Shown: piece by piece, positions 1 to 7,858 of the stretch
Layout of the letters: each line of letters begins with the position of its first letter
How positions within the stretch are numbered: position 1 is the first letter of the stretch
From: an uncultured Erysipelotrichaceae bacterium
GTDB lineage: Bacteria; Bacillota_I; Bacilli_A; RFN20; CAG-826
DNA length: 20,289 nucleotides
Assembly: GCA_947303755.1 (NCBI GenBank)
Contig: CAMYZF010000014.1
Coordinates: 1 to 20,289, forward strand
Direction of reading: 5' to 3'
Notes under the pieces: generated by a model
Told to the model about the DNA's origin: nothing
The model's input: the letters and a program-made list of their open reading frames with translations, nothing else
The model's database searches: none
Translations under genes and position numbers: made by a program

Positions 1-356
1 GCGGCCTTTTTCATTCTTGAACAAATAGAGCAGGGGAGATTCTTCTTATCTTTTTGTTGTTTCTTTAGAATCGGATAAACTTCTTTAGAATCTATGATTA
101 ATAAATCCAAACCAATCGTTTTTAGATATTTCTTAATTGGTTTTGGATCAAATCCAGGGAATCCTAAATCTAAAACAACAGGAACGATTTCAAAATTCGC
201 GCATTTGAAGTCTTTGTATTTTGAAAGAGCATAAGCCAGGACCATTGAATCCTTGCCACCAGAAATGCCGAGCATGATTCGATCTTTCTCATGGAAAAAA
301 TCGAACTTTTGATCAGCCCTTCTAATTGCCCCTAAAATTCCTCTAAGCGAATTCAT
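1..356 (-). CDS. ttcA: TtcA-like tRNA 2-thiocytidine synthetase, N-terminal part (runs off left edge)
   Basis: Reading leftward from the ATG at 356-354 gives an open frame of 118 codons that continues past the window edge. The frame holds a PP-loop (ISGGKDS, about residues 31-37), which binds ATP for adenylation of the target base. It also holds a PCSICSRMKK segment (residues 108-117) whose CxxC (C109, C112) matches the cysteine pair of the TtcA family. TtcA-type enzymes make 2-thiocytidine at position 32 of some tRNAs, using an iron-sulfur cluster held by these cysteines and a third one further on. The third cysteine and the C-terminal half lie outside the window. The gene is divergent from truB, with only 29 bases between the start codons and no Shine-Dalgarno sequence before this ATG. 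The TilS and MnmA families also carry PP-loops, but the CSxCSRMKK motif favours TtcA. Family assignment is fairly sure; the exact tRNA substrate is inferred. Confidence 0.78.
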   Translation of the reverse strand, partial: MNSLRGILGAIRRADQKFDFFHEKDRIMLGISGGKDSMVLAYALSKYKDFKCANFEIVPVVLDLGFPGFDPKPIKKYLKTIGLDLLIIDSKEVYPILKKQQKDKKNLPCSICSRMKKA

Positions 357-385
357 AATTTATATAATATAATTATAATCGAAAA
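357..385. promoter_or_regulatory. Divergent promoter region between ttcA-like gene and truB
   Basis: The 29-base gap between the two divergent start codons is almost pure A/T and contains overlapping -10-like boxes on both strands. Rightward, TATAAT occurs at 363-368 and again at 374-379. The second box ends 6 bases before the truB ATG. Leftward, TATTAT reads at 369-364 and TATAAT at 377-372. No convincing -35 boxes were seen, and neither gene has a Shine-Dalgarno sequence. With these boxes transcription would start at or within about 10 bases of each start codon. Confidence 0.5.
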
Positions 386-1231
386 ATGATTAGCGGAAGT
401 TTACTTATCAATAAAGAAAAAGGCCTTACTTCTAGGCAAGAAGTTAACAATATTTCTCGTCTTTTAGGCGAAAAGAAAGCCGGACATATTGGAACCCTTG
501 ATCCATTTGCAGATGGTTTACTTATTGTTTTACTTGGAAAAGCGACGAAAATCTCTCCATTTTTAGAAGGAATGGATAAAACATATCTCGCTACTTTAAA
601 GCTTGGTGTTCAAACCGATACTGGAGACCTTACTGGTAACTTAGTTTCTCGTAGAGAAATACCTTCTTTAAATAGACAAATGATTGAGGAGGTATTTAAC
701 TCTTTTGTAGGTGAACAAGAACAACTTCCTCCGATGTATTCCGCTCTTAAAGTAAATGGAAAAGAATTATATAAATACGCTAGACAAGGGCAAGAAGTTG
801 AAAGAAAAGTTCGTAAGATCAATATTTATGAGCTAAAACTAATTTCCTTTAAAGATGATGAGATCACATTCTTATCAAAAGTTTCCAAAGGAACATATAT
901 TAGAACCCTTGGAGAAGATATTGCCGTTAAATTAGGAACTGTTGGTCATCTGACTTCCTTAACTAGATTAGCGGTGGGACCCTTTTCACTTGAGAACGCA
1001 AAAGCCTCAAAAGACGTCAAAGAAGAAGACTTAATTGCGGTTGAAAAAATGCTTTCTTTTATGAAGAGTTTTGAAGTAACTGGAGACCTAATTAAGATGG
1101 CTAAAAACGGTATGCACTTTAGACTACCAATTGAAGACGAATTAGTGCTCCTAACTGAGAATAAAAACGCGATTGCAGTTTATAAAAGAGAGTCAAATGG
1201 TGTATATTCTTGTGTGAGAGGTTTGTTATGA
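386..1231 (+). CDS. truB: tRNA pseudouridine(55) synthase TruB
   Basis: TruB converts uridine 55 in the T-loop of tRNAs to pseudouridine. The 281-residue protein opens with the family's SGSLLINKEKGLTS block. It carries the catalytic-loop signature GHIGTLDPFADGLL with the expected nucleophile Asp39, and later has the KGTYIRTLGEDI motif (about residue 172). A C-terminal extension fits the PUA-like tail of bacterial TruB. The length is slightly below the usual 290-310. The start at 386 is supported by the N-terminal match to the family, although no ribosome binding site precedes it. The stop codon overlaps the ribF start as ATGA at 1228-1231, so the two are likely translated together. The truB-ribF pairing is widespread in Bacillota. 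Confidence 0.96.
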   Translation: MISGSLLINKEKGLTSRQEVNNISRLLGEKKAGHIGTLDPFADGLLIVLLGKATKISPFLEGMDKTYLATLKLGVQTDTGDLTGNLVSRREIPSLNRQMIEEVFNSFVGEQEQLPPMYSALKVNGKELYKYARQGQEVERKVRKINIYELKLISFKDDEITFLSKVSKGTYIRTLGEDIAVKLGTVGHLTSLTRLAVGPFSLENAKASKDVKEEDLIAVEKMLSFMKSFEVTGDLIKMAKNGMHFRLPIEDELVLLTENKNAIAVYKRESNGVYSCVRGLL

Positions 1232-2118
1232 AAGTAGTTCATATCGATTACCGTAATATCTCTGCAAAAGTTGAAGATTTATCGTTAATTCTCGGCTATT
1301 TTGATGGTGTACACCTTGGTCATCAATACCTCATTAAAGAGGCTAGAAAATATGCGAAACATCCGTTAGCGATTCTCACTTTTGATAAATCGATTTCCTC
1401 TTTGATTTCAACTGGAAAAACACCTGAAGTTTTAACCTCGCTAGATGATAGATTCAAAGTCATTTCTAAGCTTGGTGTCGATTATTATTATCTGTTCCAT
1501 ATTGATAAAGACTTTTTGAATCTAACTTATCTTGAATTTATTGATTTATTAAAGAAGATGAATGTACGTGAAGTGTTCGTTGGAGAAGATTTTAGATTCG
1601 GTAAAGATCGAAAAGGAAATCCCCAATCATTAACAGACTTCTTTGATACACGAATCATCGAATTGGTGAAAGATAACGGAGATAAGATTTCTTCTCAACA
1701 TATCAAAGATTTATTGGAACTTGGAAAAATAGAAGAGGCTAATAAGCTTCTTGGACATAATTATCAAATGTCTGGAACTCCTATTAGTGGAAAAGGCATT
1801 GGTCAAAAGATTGGTTTTCCAACAATTAACCTTAAATTAGCAGAAAACTATGTTTTACCTAGATTTGGTGTATATAAAACCATCGTTTATCTTGATGGAG
1901 TACCTCATTTAGCGATCACGAATGTCGGTGTTAATCCCACAATTGATAAAGGCAATATTCCAACCATCGAATCCCACTTAAAAGAATACAATCAAGAAGA
2001 TGCTTCCCAAGTTTCAGTAGAATTTTTAGATTTCGTTAGACCAGAGATCAAATTCGAATCACTTGATGAGCTTAAAAAGCAAATCGATAGCGATGTGAAA
2101 AAAGTCTTTAAAATATAG
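1228..2118 (+). CDS. ribF: Bifunctional riboflavin kinase / FMN adenylyltransferase (FAD synthetase)
   Basis: RibF phosphorylates riboflavin to FMN and adenylylates FMN to FAD. The N-terminal nucleotidyltransferase domain has LGYFDGVHLGHQ (residues 22-33, the GxFDGVHxGH nucleotide-binding motif). The C-terminal riboflavin kinase domain (about residue 175 on) has GIGQKIGFPTINL with the PTxN magnesium/ATP motif at 198-201. The segment corresponding to the usual ISSTxIR is ISSQHIK here, a mild divergence. I choose ATG 1228 (296 residues). It overlaps the truB stop, has GAGAGG 6 bases upstream, and starts where family members start; a TTG at 1210 in the same frame would add only six unsupported residues. 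Its FAD product is the likely cofactor of the flavoenzymes encoded at 4816-7510, though the link is by chemistry and not by operon. Confidence 0.94.
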   Translation: MKVVHIDYRNISAKVEDLSLILGYFDGVHLGHQYLIKEARKYAKHPLAILTFDKSISSLISTGKTPEVLTSLDDRFKVISKLGVDYYYLFHIDKDFLNLTYLEFIDLLKKMNVREVFVGEDFRFGKDRKGNPQSLTDFFDTRIIELVKDNGDKISSQHIKDLLELGKIEEANKLLGHNYQMSGTPISGKGIGQKIGFPTINLKLAENYVLPRFGVYKTIVYLDGVPHLAITNVGVNPTIDKGNIPTIESHLKEYNQEDASQVSVEFLDFVRPEIKFESLDELKKQIDSDVKKVFKI

Positions 2119-2119
2119 G

Positions 2120-2147
2120 TTGCAATTAAATCTATCTTTATTATAAT
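2120..2147 (+). promoter_or_regulatory. Promoter of rpsO
   Basis: TTGCAA at 2120-2125 and TATAAT at 2142-2147 are separated by 16 bases, a near-consensus housekeeping-sigma promoter starting just after the ribF stop codon. Transcription would begin near 2154, giving a leader of about 78 bases before rpsO. Confidence 0.75.
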
Positions 2148-2156
2148 AATAAACGC

Positions 2157-2225
2157 AACTTAGTCTAAGATTAGCGAGCACTCCGACGCTAACCATGGGT
2201 TAAGTCAAGACGAAATTAAGGAGGG
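2157..2225 (+). promoter_or_regulatory. Structured 5' leader of rpsO, candidate S15 autoregulatory RNA
   Basis: Within the predicted leader, TTAGCG (2171-2176) pairs perfectly with CGCTAA (2187-2192) around a 10-base loop. An outer helix pairs CTTA-GTCT (2159-2166) with AGAC (2208-2211) and TAAG (2217-2220), with the five bases 2212-2216 bulged out; this would cover the first bases of the Shine-Dalgarno sequence AAGGAGGG (2218-2225). A competing hairpin, TAACC (2190-2194) with GGTTA (2198-2202), would break the inner helix. Leaders upstream of rpsO are known to bind S15 and repress translation in several bacterial groups, using unrelated folds. The pairing is visible in the sequence; S15 binding is inferred. 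Confidence 0.5.
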
Positions 2226-2231
2226 ATAAAC

Positions 2232-2498
2232 ATGTTATCCAAAGCAAAAGTTGCCGAAATCGTTAAGAAATACGGTAAAGACGAAAAAGATACCGGCTCT
2301 GTCGAAGTTCAAATCGCCTTATTAACCGAACAAATTAACGAATTAACAAAGCATCTTAAAGAAAACAAGAAAGATGCTTCTGGCAGACGCGGATTATTCG
2401 TTTTAGTTGGTAAACGTCGTGGTTTACTCGATTACTTAAATCGTAGTGATCGCGATAGCTACATCAAGCTCTTAACCGAACTTAAGATCCGTAAATAA
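2232..2498 (+). CDS. rpsO: 30S ribosomal protein S15
   Basis: S15 is an early-binding protein of the small ribosomal subunit that contacts the 16S rRNA central domain and helps form bridges to the 50S subunit. The 88-residue product has the normal length and the family motifs DTGSVEVQIALLTEQI, the KKDASGRRGL turn, and the LVGKRRGLLDYL and YIKLLTELKIRK helices. A strong ribosome binding site, AAGGAGGG (2218-2225), lies 6 bases before the ATG. The gene is flanked by its own promoter and leader upstream and a terminator downstream. It therefore appears to be a monocistronic unit inside the conserved truB-ribF-rpsO-pnp order. Synonymous codons look biased as expected of a highly expressed gene. 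Confidence 0.98.
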   Translation: MLSKAKVAEIVKKYGKDEKDTGSVEVQIALLTEQINELTKHLKENKKDASGRRGLFVLVGKRRGLLDYLNRSDRDSYIKLLTELKIRK

Positions 2499-2517
2499 TC
2501 AATCGAGAATTGATTGA
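2499..2517 (+). other. Small hairpin directly after rpsO stop
   Basis: TCAATC (2499-2504) can pair with GATTGA (2512-2517), immediately after the stop codon and just before the terminator stem. It has no U-tract. It may protect the mRNA 3' end or be a processing site, but it could also be chance in AT-rich DNA. Confidence 0.35.
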
Positions 2518-2519
2518 AT

Positions 2520-2544
2520 AGACACTCATATGAGTGTCTTTTTT
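2520..2544 (+). terminator. Intrinsic terminator of rpsO
   Basis: A perfect 20-base palindrome, AGACACTCATATGAGTGTCT (2520-2539), is followed by further T residues to 2544, making a run of six. It separates rpsO from pnp, so in this organism most pnp transcription probably starts at a separate promoter downstream. Confidence 0.88.
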
Positions 2545-2614
2545 GTTAACTTTTTATTAATTTATTAATAATAAGGCTATTTTCAAAATATACTATATAT
2601 TTCACTAACATAAA

Positions 2615-2645
2615 TGTTAAAATATCAATAGTTTTATTAAAGGAG
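2615..2645 (+). promoter_or_regulatory. Likely extended -10 promoter and ribosome binding site of pnp
   Basis: TGTTAAAAT at 2615-2623 fits an extended -10 element (TGnTAAAAT); no good -35 box was found at the expected spacing. AAAGGAG at 2639-2645 lies 10 bases before the pnp ATG and is a good Shine-Dalgarno sequence. The rest of the 2545-2614 stretch is AT-rich with no other feature that I can support. Confidence 0.5.
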
Positions 2646-2655
2646 TAAAAAGTAG

Positions 2656-4815
2656 ATGAAAAAAACATTCGAATTAGATTTCGATGGCCGCAAGATCATT
2701 GTTGAAGCTGGCGAAATAGCTAAGCAAACAAAAGCTGCGGTGTTAGTACGCTATGGCGATACTGTCGTTTTAAGTAACGTCACTATGTCCAAGCATACTG
2801 TTGATTGGGATTTCTTCCCTCTCAGCGTTGAATACCAAGAAAGAATGTACGCAGCCGGTAAGATTCCTGGCGGATTCCTTAGAAGAGAATCACGTCCAAG
2901 CTCACACGCTATTTTAGCGAGTAGAATTACCGATAGAACCATGCGTCCGCTCTTCCCAGAAGGATTCAGAAACGAAGTTCAAGTCGTTTCACAAGTCATG
3001 GCAGTTGATTATGATAATTCACCAGAAATCACTGCTATGTTAGCAAGCTCACTTTGTGTGTGTATATCCGATGTACCATTCAATGGTCCTATCGCAGGTG
3101 TATACGTTGGTAGAGTCGATGGCAAATTAGTCATCAACCCAACCGTTGAACAAAGAGCTAAATCTGATATCGATCTTTGCGTCGCTGGTACCGAAGAAGC
3201 CATTAACATGGTTGAAGCTGGTGCTAACGAAGTTAGTGAAGAGGATATGCTCGATGCCTTAATGTTTGGTCATGAAGCAGTTAAACAATTATGCCGCTTC
3301 GAAAAGAAGATCATTAAAGAAATCGGTGTCGAAAAGAACAAAGACATTCAATTCAAAGTAGTTCCAGAAGAATTAAGAGCTGAAGTTACTGCTAAGATTG
3401 ATGAAAAATTAAGAAAAGCTGTTTCAACCAAAGACAAACTCGAAAGAGAAGAAAAGATTGAAGCAATTGAAAAAGAGACTGAAGCTGAATACGCTGCAAA
3501 CGGTGCTGATGCTAAAGTCGTTCAACAAGTTCACGAAATTCAAGAAGATATCGTTCATAACGAAGTTCGTAGACTTATCGCTGAAGACAAGATTAGACCA
3601 GATGGCCGTCGTCCAGATGAACTTCGTCCATTAGACGCTCAAGTCGACCTTTTAGGTCGTAGAGTTCATGGTTCCGCAATGTTCACCAGAGGTCAAACAC
3701 AAGTTATCTCTGTAACCACATTAGGACCATTAAGTGATCAACAAATCATTGATGATTTGACACCAATTGAAAATAAACGTTTCATGCATCATTATAACTT
3801 CCCACAATGGTGCGTTGGTGGAACTGGTAAGATCGGTGTTCTCGCTCGTCGTGAAATCGGTCACGGTGCCCTTGGTGAAAGAGCGTTAAGCTATGTCATC
3901 CCAAGCGAAGAAGAATTCCCATACACAATTAGAACCGTTTCTGAAGTTGTCGAATCCAATGGTTCCTCTTCACAAGCTTCTATCTGTGCTGGTTGTATGT
4001 CCCTTATGGCGGCTGGTGTCCCAATTAAACGTATGGTCTCCGGTATCGCTATGGGTCTTATCTCAACCGGTTCATTAGATACAAATCCATATACAATTCT
4101 TACCGATATTCAAGGTCTCGAAGACCACTTCGGTGATATGGACTTTAAGGTTGCGGGTACCGAAGTTGGTATTACAGCCTTGCAAATGGATATTAAGATT
4201 GCTGGCGTAACCCGCGAAGTTTTACGTCAAGCTTTAGATCAAGCTCACAAAGCTCGCGCGGAAATCCGTGCAGTTATGTCCAAAGCAATTGCTGCTCCAC
4301 GTAGTGATGTCTCTGAATTTGCACCAAAACTCGATAAGATGCAAATCGATGTCGACAAAATCAGAGAAGTTATCGGTACTGGTGGCAAAGTTATTAATGA
4401 AATTATCGCTCAATGTGACAAAGTTCAAATCGATATTGATGATGATGGTCACGTAGTGATTTACCACATGAATAGAGATATGATCAACAAAGCCAAACAA
4501 ATGATCGAAGACATCGTTCGTGAGGCTCGTGTTGGTGAAGTCTATGAAGGCGAAGTTACCAGAGTCGAAGATTATGGTGCTTTCGTTAAATTATTTGGTA
4601 ATACCGAAGGTTTATGCCACGTTTCTAGACTTGACTGGGGCTATTTAGAAAAAGCCTCTGATAAAGTCAAGGTTGGCGATGTCTTAAAAGTCCGCGTCTG
4701 TGAAATCGATGATCACGGCAAAGTGAAAGTTTCGCATCGTGAATTTGAAGAAAAACCAGCTGGTTACGTTGAAAAACCACAAGGAAAGAAACCTTTCAAA
4801 GGTCACAAAAAATAA
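2656..4815 (+). CDS. pnp: Polyribonucleotide nucleotidyltransferase (PNPase)
   Basis: PNPase degrades RNA 3' to 5' by phosphorolysis and can also add nucleotides; it works as a trimer in mRNA turnover. The 719-residue protein has the full family layout: a first RNase PH domain (with PGGFLRRESRPS, equivalent to the FFRRE RNA-binding loop), a helical linker (about 210-310, very rich in Lys and Glu), a second RNase PH domain carrying the catalytic GDMDFKVAGT block (about 493-502), a KH domain with IGTGGK (about 573-578), an S1 domain starting near residue 628 (GEVYEGEVTRVEDYGAFVKL), and a basic tail. Codon use looks biased towards high expression. The stop codon directly abuts the next start codon at 4816, so the gene appears to head the 2656-9535 operon. 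Confidence 0.98.
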   Translation: MKKTFELDFDGRKIIVEAGEIAKQTKAAVLVRYGDTVVLSNVTMSKHTVDWDFFPLSVEYQERMYAAGKIPGGFLRRESRPSSHAILASRITDRTMRPLFPEGFRNEVQVVSQVMAVDYDNSPEITAMLASSLCVCISDVPFNGPIAGVYVGRVDGKLVINPTVEQRAKSDIDLCVAGTEEAINMVEAGANEVSEEDMLDALMFGHEAVKQLCRFEKKIIKEIGVEKNKDIQFKVVPEELRAEVTAKIDEKLRKAVSTKDKLEREEKIEAIEKETEAEYAANGADAKVVQQVHEIQEDIVHNEVRRLIAEDKIRPDGRRPDELRPLDAQVDLLGRRVHGSAMFTRGQTQVISVTTLGPLSDQQIIDDLTPIENKRFMHHYNFPQWCVGGTGKIGVLARREIGHGALGERALSYVIPSEEEFPYTIRTVSEVVESNGSSSQASICAGCMSLMAAGVPIKRMVSGIAMGLISTGSLDTNPYTILTDIQGLEDHFGDMDFKVAGTEVGITALQMDIKIAGVTREVLRQALDQAHKARAEIRAVMSKAIAAPRSDVSEFAPKLDKMQIDVDKIREVIGTGGKVINEIIAQCDKVQIDIDDDGHVVIYHMNRDMINKAKQMIEDIVREARVGEVYEGEVTRVEDYGAFVKLFGNTEGLCHVSRLDWGYLEKASDKVKVGDVLKVRVCEIDDHGKVKVSHREFEEKPAGYVEKPQGKKPFKGHKK

Positions 4816-6261
4816 ATGTTTGATTGTTTAGTTATTGGGGCTGGTGCAGTTGGCTCGCTTATAGCGAGAAAACTTTCCAGCTACCAACTAAGCATCGCAA
4901 TCTTAGAAAAAGAAAGCGATGTTGGTAGTGGAGTCACGATGGCAAACTCCGCGATTGTTCATAGTGGCTACGACCCAGTTCCAGGCACGCTTAAAGCGAA
5001 GTTAAATGTCTTAGGAAATAAGATGTTTGACCAAATTGCCGAAGAACTTGATGTCGAGCTTGAACGTTGTGGTTCTTTAACCGTCGCACTGTATGATGAA
5101 CAACTTCCTCTTTTAGAGGAATTATCTAAGCGTAGTAAAGAAAATGGCGTTCCAGTTAAATTACTTTCTAAAAAAGAAGTACTTGAGATGGAACCAAATA
5201 TTAATCCAAATGTCAAAGGCGCTTTGTTCGCCCCAACGGCAGGTTTAATTAATCCATTTACTTTGCCAGTTCACGCTTGCGAAAACGCCGTCGATAATGG
5301 AGCCAAACTCTTCTTAAATGAAAAGGTTGTTTCTATTAAGAAAAACGGTGAATTATTTGATGTTAAATGTGAATCCGATAATGTCTACCAAGCTAAAGTT
5401 ATCATTAACTGCGCTGGTATTTATAGTGAAGAAATTCACAAAATGATTGAAGATGTTGATTATCAACTCATTCCAAGAAAAGGTGAATACTTCCTTCTTG
5501 ATCATTATTCAGATTCACTAGTGAAACATACCATTTTCCCTCTTCCAAGTGCGAAAGGAAAAGGTATCTTAGTTTCACCGACAACTGGTGGTACCTACAT
5601 AGTAGGTCCATCTGCAGAAGTGACATTCTCTAAAGATGATGTTTCAACTGATAAACCAACTTTGGATGAAGTTAAACGTCAAGCTTTGGAAATGGTTCCT
5701 TCAATTCCATTTAATCAAGTTATCCGCACTTTCGCGGGTACTAGACCAACTCCAACCACTCACGATTTCATTATTGATTTCGCTAAGAGTGATAAGAATT
5801 TCATTACCTGTTCGGGTATTGAATCTCCTGGTTTAGCCTCTTCTCCAGCTATTGCTGAATATGTCGTTAATGAATTTGTAAGTAAAGTTCTTTCTTTGAA
5901 AAAGAAAGATAACTTCAATCCTTACGTTCGTAAGCGCGTCAATTTAGCGAAAATGAGTGTGGAAGAGAAAAACAAACTTATCAAAGAGCATCCTGAATAT
6001 GGTGAAATCGTTTGTAACTGTGAAAAGGTCAGCTTAGGCGAAATCATAGATGAATTTAAATCTAGCGTTCCTCCTATGACTATTAAAGCAGTTAGAAAAC
6101 GCACCAGAGCGGGATTTGGTAAATGCCAAGGTGGTTTCTGTCTACCTTTGGTAACTAGAGAAATCTCAAAGAAATTCAATATTCCAGTCAATAAGATTCT
6201 CTATCAATTCAAAGACTCTTATGTTGCACCTTACAAAGTAAAGGAGCAAAAAGATGATTAA
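4816..6261 (+). CDS. GlpA/LhgO-like FAD-dependent dehydrogenase with BFD-type [2Fe-2S] domain
   Basis: This 481-residue protein begins with a Rossmann FAD-binding motif (VIGAGAVGSLIARKLS, about residues 6-21) followed by DAO-family sequence resembling glycerol-3-phosphate dehydrogenase and L-2-hydroxyglutarate oxidase (COG0579). The C-terminal part has four cysteines in the pattern CxC-x34-CxxxxC (C400, C402, C437, C442), typical of a bacterioferritin-associated-ferredoxin-like [2Fe-2S] domain, as in anaerobic GlpA. The likely reaction is oxidation of a 2-hydroxy-type substrate, probably glycerol-3-phosphate, passing electrons to the two proteins encoded next. The ATG directly follows the pnp stop codon with only a distant AAAGG upstream, suggesting coupled translation. 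The substrate cannot be fixed from sequence; no glpK or glpF is in the window. Confidence 0.85.
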   Translation: MFDCLVIGAGAVGSLIARKLSSYQLSIAILEKESDVGSGVTMANSAIVHSGYDPVPGTLKAKLNVLGNKMFDQIAEELDVELERCGSLTVALYDEQLPLLEELSKRSKENGVPVKLLSKKEVLEMEPNINPNVKGALFAPTAGLINPFTLPVHACENAVDNGAKLFLNEKVVSIKKNGELFDVKCESDNVYQAKVIINCAGIYSEEIHKMIEDVDYQLIPRKGEYFLLDHYSDSLVKHTIFPLPSAKGKGILVSPTTGGTYIVGPSAEVTFSKDDVSTDKPTLDEVKRQALEMVPSIPFNQVIRTFAGTRPTPTTHDFIIDFAKSDKNFITCSGIESPGLASSPAIAEYVVNEFVSKVLSLKKKDNFNPYVRKRVNLAKMSVEEKNKLIKEHPEYGEIVCNCEKVSLGEIIDEFKSSVPPMTIKAVRKRTRAGFGKCQGGFCLPLVTREISKKFNIPVNKILYQFKDSYVAPYKVKEQKDD

Positions 6262-7510
6262 AAAACGTTTAGTTATTATCGGTGGTGGCTCGGCTGGAAT
6301 GGCTGCCGCAATTAAAGCCTATGAACTAGGCGAAAGAGATATTTTAATCATCGAAAAGAACAACTATTTAGGTGGTATTCTCAATCAATGTATTCACAAT
6401 GGATTCGGTTTGCATGAATTCAAAGAAGAACTCACTGGCCCAGAATTCATGTCTCGTTTTTCAAAGAAAGTTGATGAACTTGGCATCGAATATCGTCTTA
6501 ATAGCAATGTTTTAAACATTTCCAATGATAAAGTGGTGACCTACACCAATTCGAAAGAAGGTGTCGTTGAAGTCAAAGCTGAAGCGATTATTCTTTCCGC
6601 GGGTTGCTATGAAAGAAACGCCGGCGCAATTCAAATTCCTGGCGATCGTCCTAGCGGTGTTTATACTGCTGGACAAGCCCAGTTATTCGTGAACTGCTAT
6701 GGATATTTGGTTGGAAAGCGTGTCTTTATCCTTGGTAGCGGTGATATCGGCTTAATTATGGCTAGACGTATGACTCTAGAAGGCTGCAAAGTGCTTGGAG
6801 TTGCGGAATTAATGCCATATTCAGCTGGTTTAAACCGTAATATTGTTCAATGTCTAAAAGACTTCGATATTCCTTTATATTTGTCTCACACCGTCAAAAA
6901 GATCGAAGGTAAATCTCATCTAGAAAGAGTTACTATCGCTAAAGTTGACGAAAAGATGAACTTTATTGAAGGAACAGAGATGAGCTTTGATATTGATACC
7001 CTTCTTTTATCGGTTGGATTACTTCCAAACGTTGATTTATTTAACAAACTTCCAATCCGCATTTCTAGAACTAGAGGTGCGGTGGTAAATCAAGCGATGG
7101 AAAGTGATATTCGTGGCATCTTTGCCTGTGGCAACGTCCTTCACGTTCACGATTTAGTCGACTATGTTGTTGAAGAAGCTCGTGAAGCAGCAGAAGGTGC
7201 TGTCCAATATCTTAGTGGCGAACTTAAACACGAAGGACATGTCTATGAAGTTTCTCCAGGAAACGGAATCGGCTATGTCGTTCCTCAACTTGTCTACATT
7301 GATGATGTTAAGGAAAAATTATCCTTCAAGTTCCGTGTAAGAAAACCATACAAAGATGTAACGATCTACATCAAAGAAGGCGAAAAAGTTATTAAAAAAC
7401 TATTTAAACCTGCAATTATTCCATCAGAGATGGAAATTGTTAAACTCGATAAATCGTTATTCTCTAAAGAATCTAACGAAATATCAGTCTATGTGGAGGA
7501 AAAGAAATAA
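6254..7510 (+). CDS. NAD(P)/FAD-dependent oxidoreductase (partner of GlpA-like enzyme)
   Basis: The 418-residue protein has two dinucleotide-binding folds: an FAD site at the N-terminus (LVIIGGGSAGMAAAIKA, about 6-22) and an NAD(P)H site near the middle (RVFILGSGDIGLIMARRM). The FAD-closing GIFACGNVLHVHDLVDYV segment is near residue 289. The ILNQCIHNGFGLHEF stretch is characteristic of the oxidoreductases found beside GlpA-like and DUF1667 genes. No CxxC redox pair of the thioredoxin-reductase type is seen. It probably takes electrons from the preceding flavoprotein to NAD(P) or a quinone. It overlaps the upstream gene by 8 bases and has AAGGAG (6241-6246) 7 bases before its ATG. The family call is firm; the role in glycerol-3-phosphate oxidation is inferred from the neighbours. 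Confidence 0.87.
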   Translation: MIKKRLVIIGGGSAGMAAAIKAYELGERDILIIEKNNYLGGILNQCIHNGFGLHEFKEELTGPEFMSRFSKKVDELGIEYRLNSNVLNISNDKVVTYTNSKEGVVEVKAEAIILSAGCYERNAGAIQIPGDRPSGVYTAGQAQLFVNCYGYLVGKRVFILGSGDIGLIMARRMTLEGCKVLGVAELMPYSAGLNRNIVQCLKDFDIPLYLSHTVKKIEGKSHLERVTIAKVDEKMNFIEGTEMSFDIDTLLLSVGLLPNVDLFNKLPIRISRTRGAVVNQAMESDIRGIFACGNVLHVHDLVDYVVEEAREAAEGAVQYLSGELKHEGHVYEVSPGNGIGYVVPQLVYIDDVKEKLSFKFRVRKPYKDVTIYIKEGEKVIKKLFKPAIIPSEMEIVKLDKSLFSKESNEISVYVEEKK

Positions 7511-7854
7511 TGAAAGAACTTATTTGTATTATTTGTCCACGTGGATGTCATCTAACGGTTGATGATCAGTTAAATGTTAGCGGTAATACTTGCCCTCGAG
7601 GTGCAGTGTACGCTAAGCAAGAGTTAACTCATCCAACTAGAACTCTAACTTCGACTGTTCGTGTTGTTTCTGAGTTAGAAGCAATGCTTCCAGTCAAATC
7701 CAACAAACCACTTCCAAAAGAAAAAATCTTTGAAGCTATGGAAGTGATTAATAAAACTTGTGTCAAAGCTCCTATTAAAATAGGAGATGTCGTAATTAAA
7801 AACATCTTTGGTTTAGATGTTGATATAGTTGCGACCAAAAATATCTTAAGGTAA
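7510..7854 (+). CDS. DUF1667 cysteine-rich protein (third gene of GlpA-like module)
   Basis: This small 114-residue protein has an N-terminal cysteine cluster, CIICPRGC (about residues 6-13), then NTCPRGAVYAKQEL, followed by HPTRTLTSTVRV and a short C-terminal part. That matches the DUF1667 (COG3862) family. The cysteines probably bind an iron-sulfur cluster or a metal ion, but that is not established from sequence. Members are commonly encoded directly after the two flavoproteins seen here and are thought to take part in the same electron-transfer complex, in place of E. coli GlpC. It starts by a one-base overlap (TAATG) with the upstream stop, with GGAGG at 7496-7500 as ribosome binding site. 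Confidence 0.85.
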   Translation: MKELICIICPRGCHLTVDDQLNVSGNTCPRGAVYAKQELTHPTRTLTSTVRVVSELEAMLPVKSNKPLPKEKIFEAMEVINKTCVKAPIKIGDVVIKNIFGLDVDIVATKNILR

Positions 7855-7858
7855 TTTT

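Noticed and set aside
1210..1227. Upstream TTG start for ribF
   Set aside because: It would add six residues not typical of the family; ATG 1228 has a ribosome binding site and the usual ATGA overlap with truB.
1229..1237. Possible use of UGA as tryptophan (code 4), since the single TGA stop (truB) is followed two codons later by TAG
   Set aside because: All 17 tryptophan codons that I counted in the recognised proteins are TGG, and no gene contains an in-frame TGA; an organism decoding UGA as Trp would normally use it widely.
2195..2203. Two-codon upstream open frame (ATG GGT TAA) in the rpsO leader
   Set aside because: No ribosome binding site precedes it and it lies in the predicted structured region; most likely chance.
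4234..4500. Open frame of 88 codons on the minus strand within pnp, and similar frames inside ribF, ftsK, pdp and the methyltransferase gene
   Set aside because: They are shadows of strongly conserved coding sequence on the other strand or frame, lack start signals and resemble no protein that I recognise.
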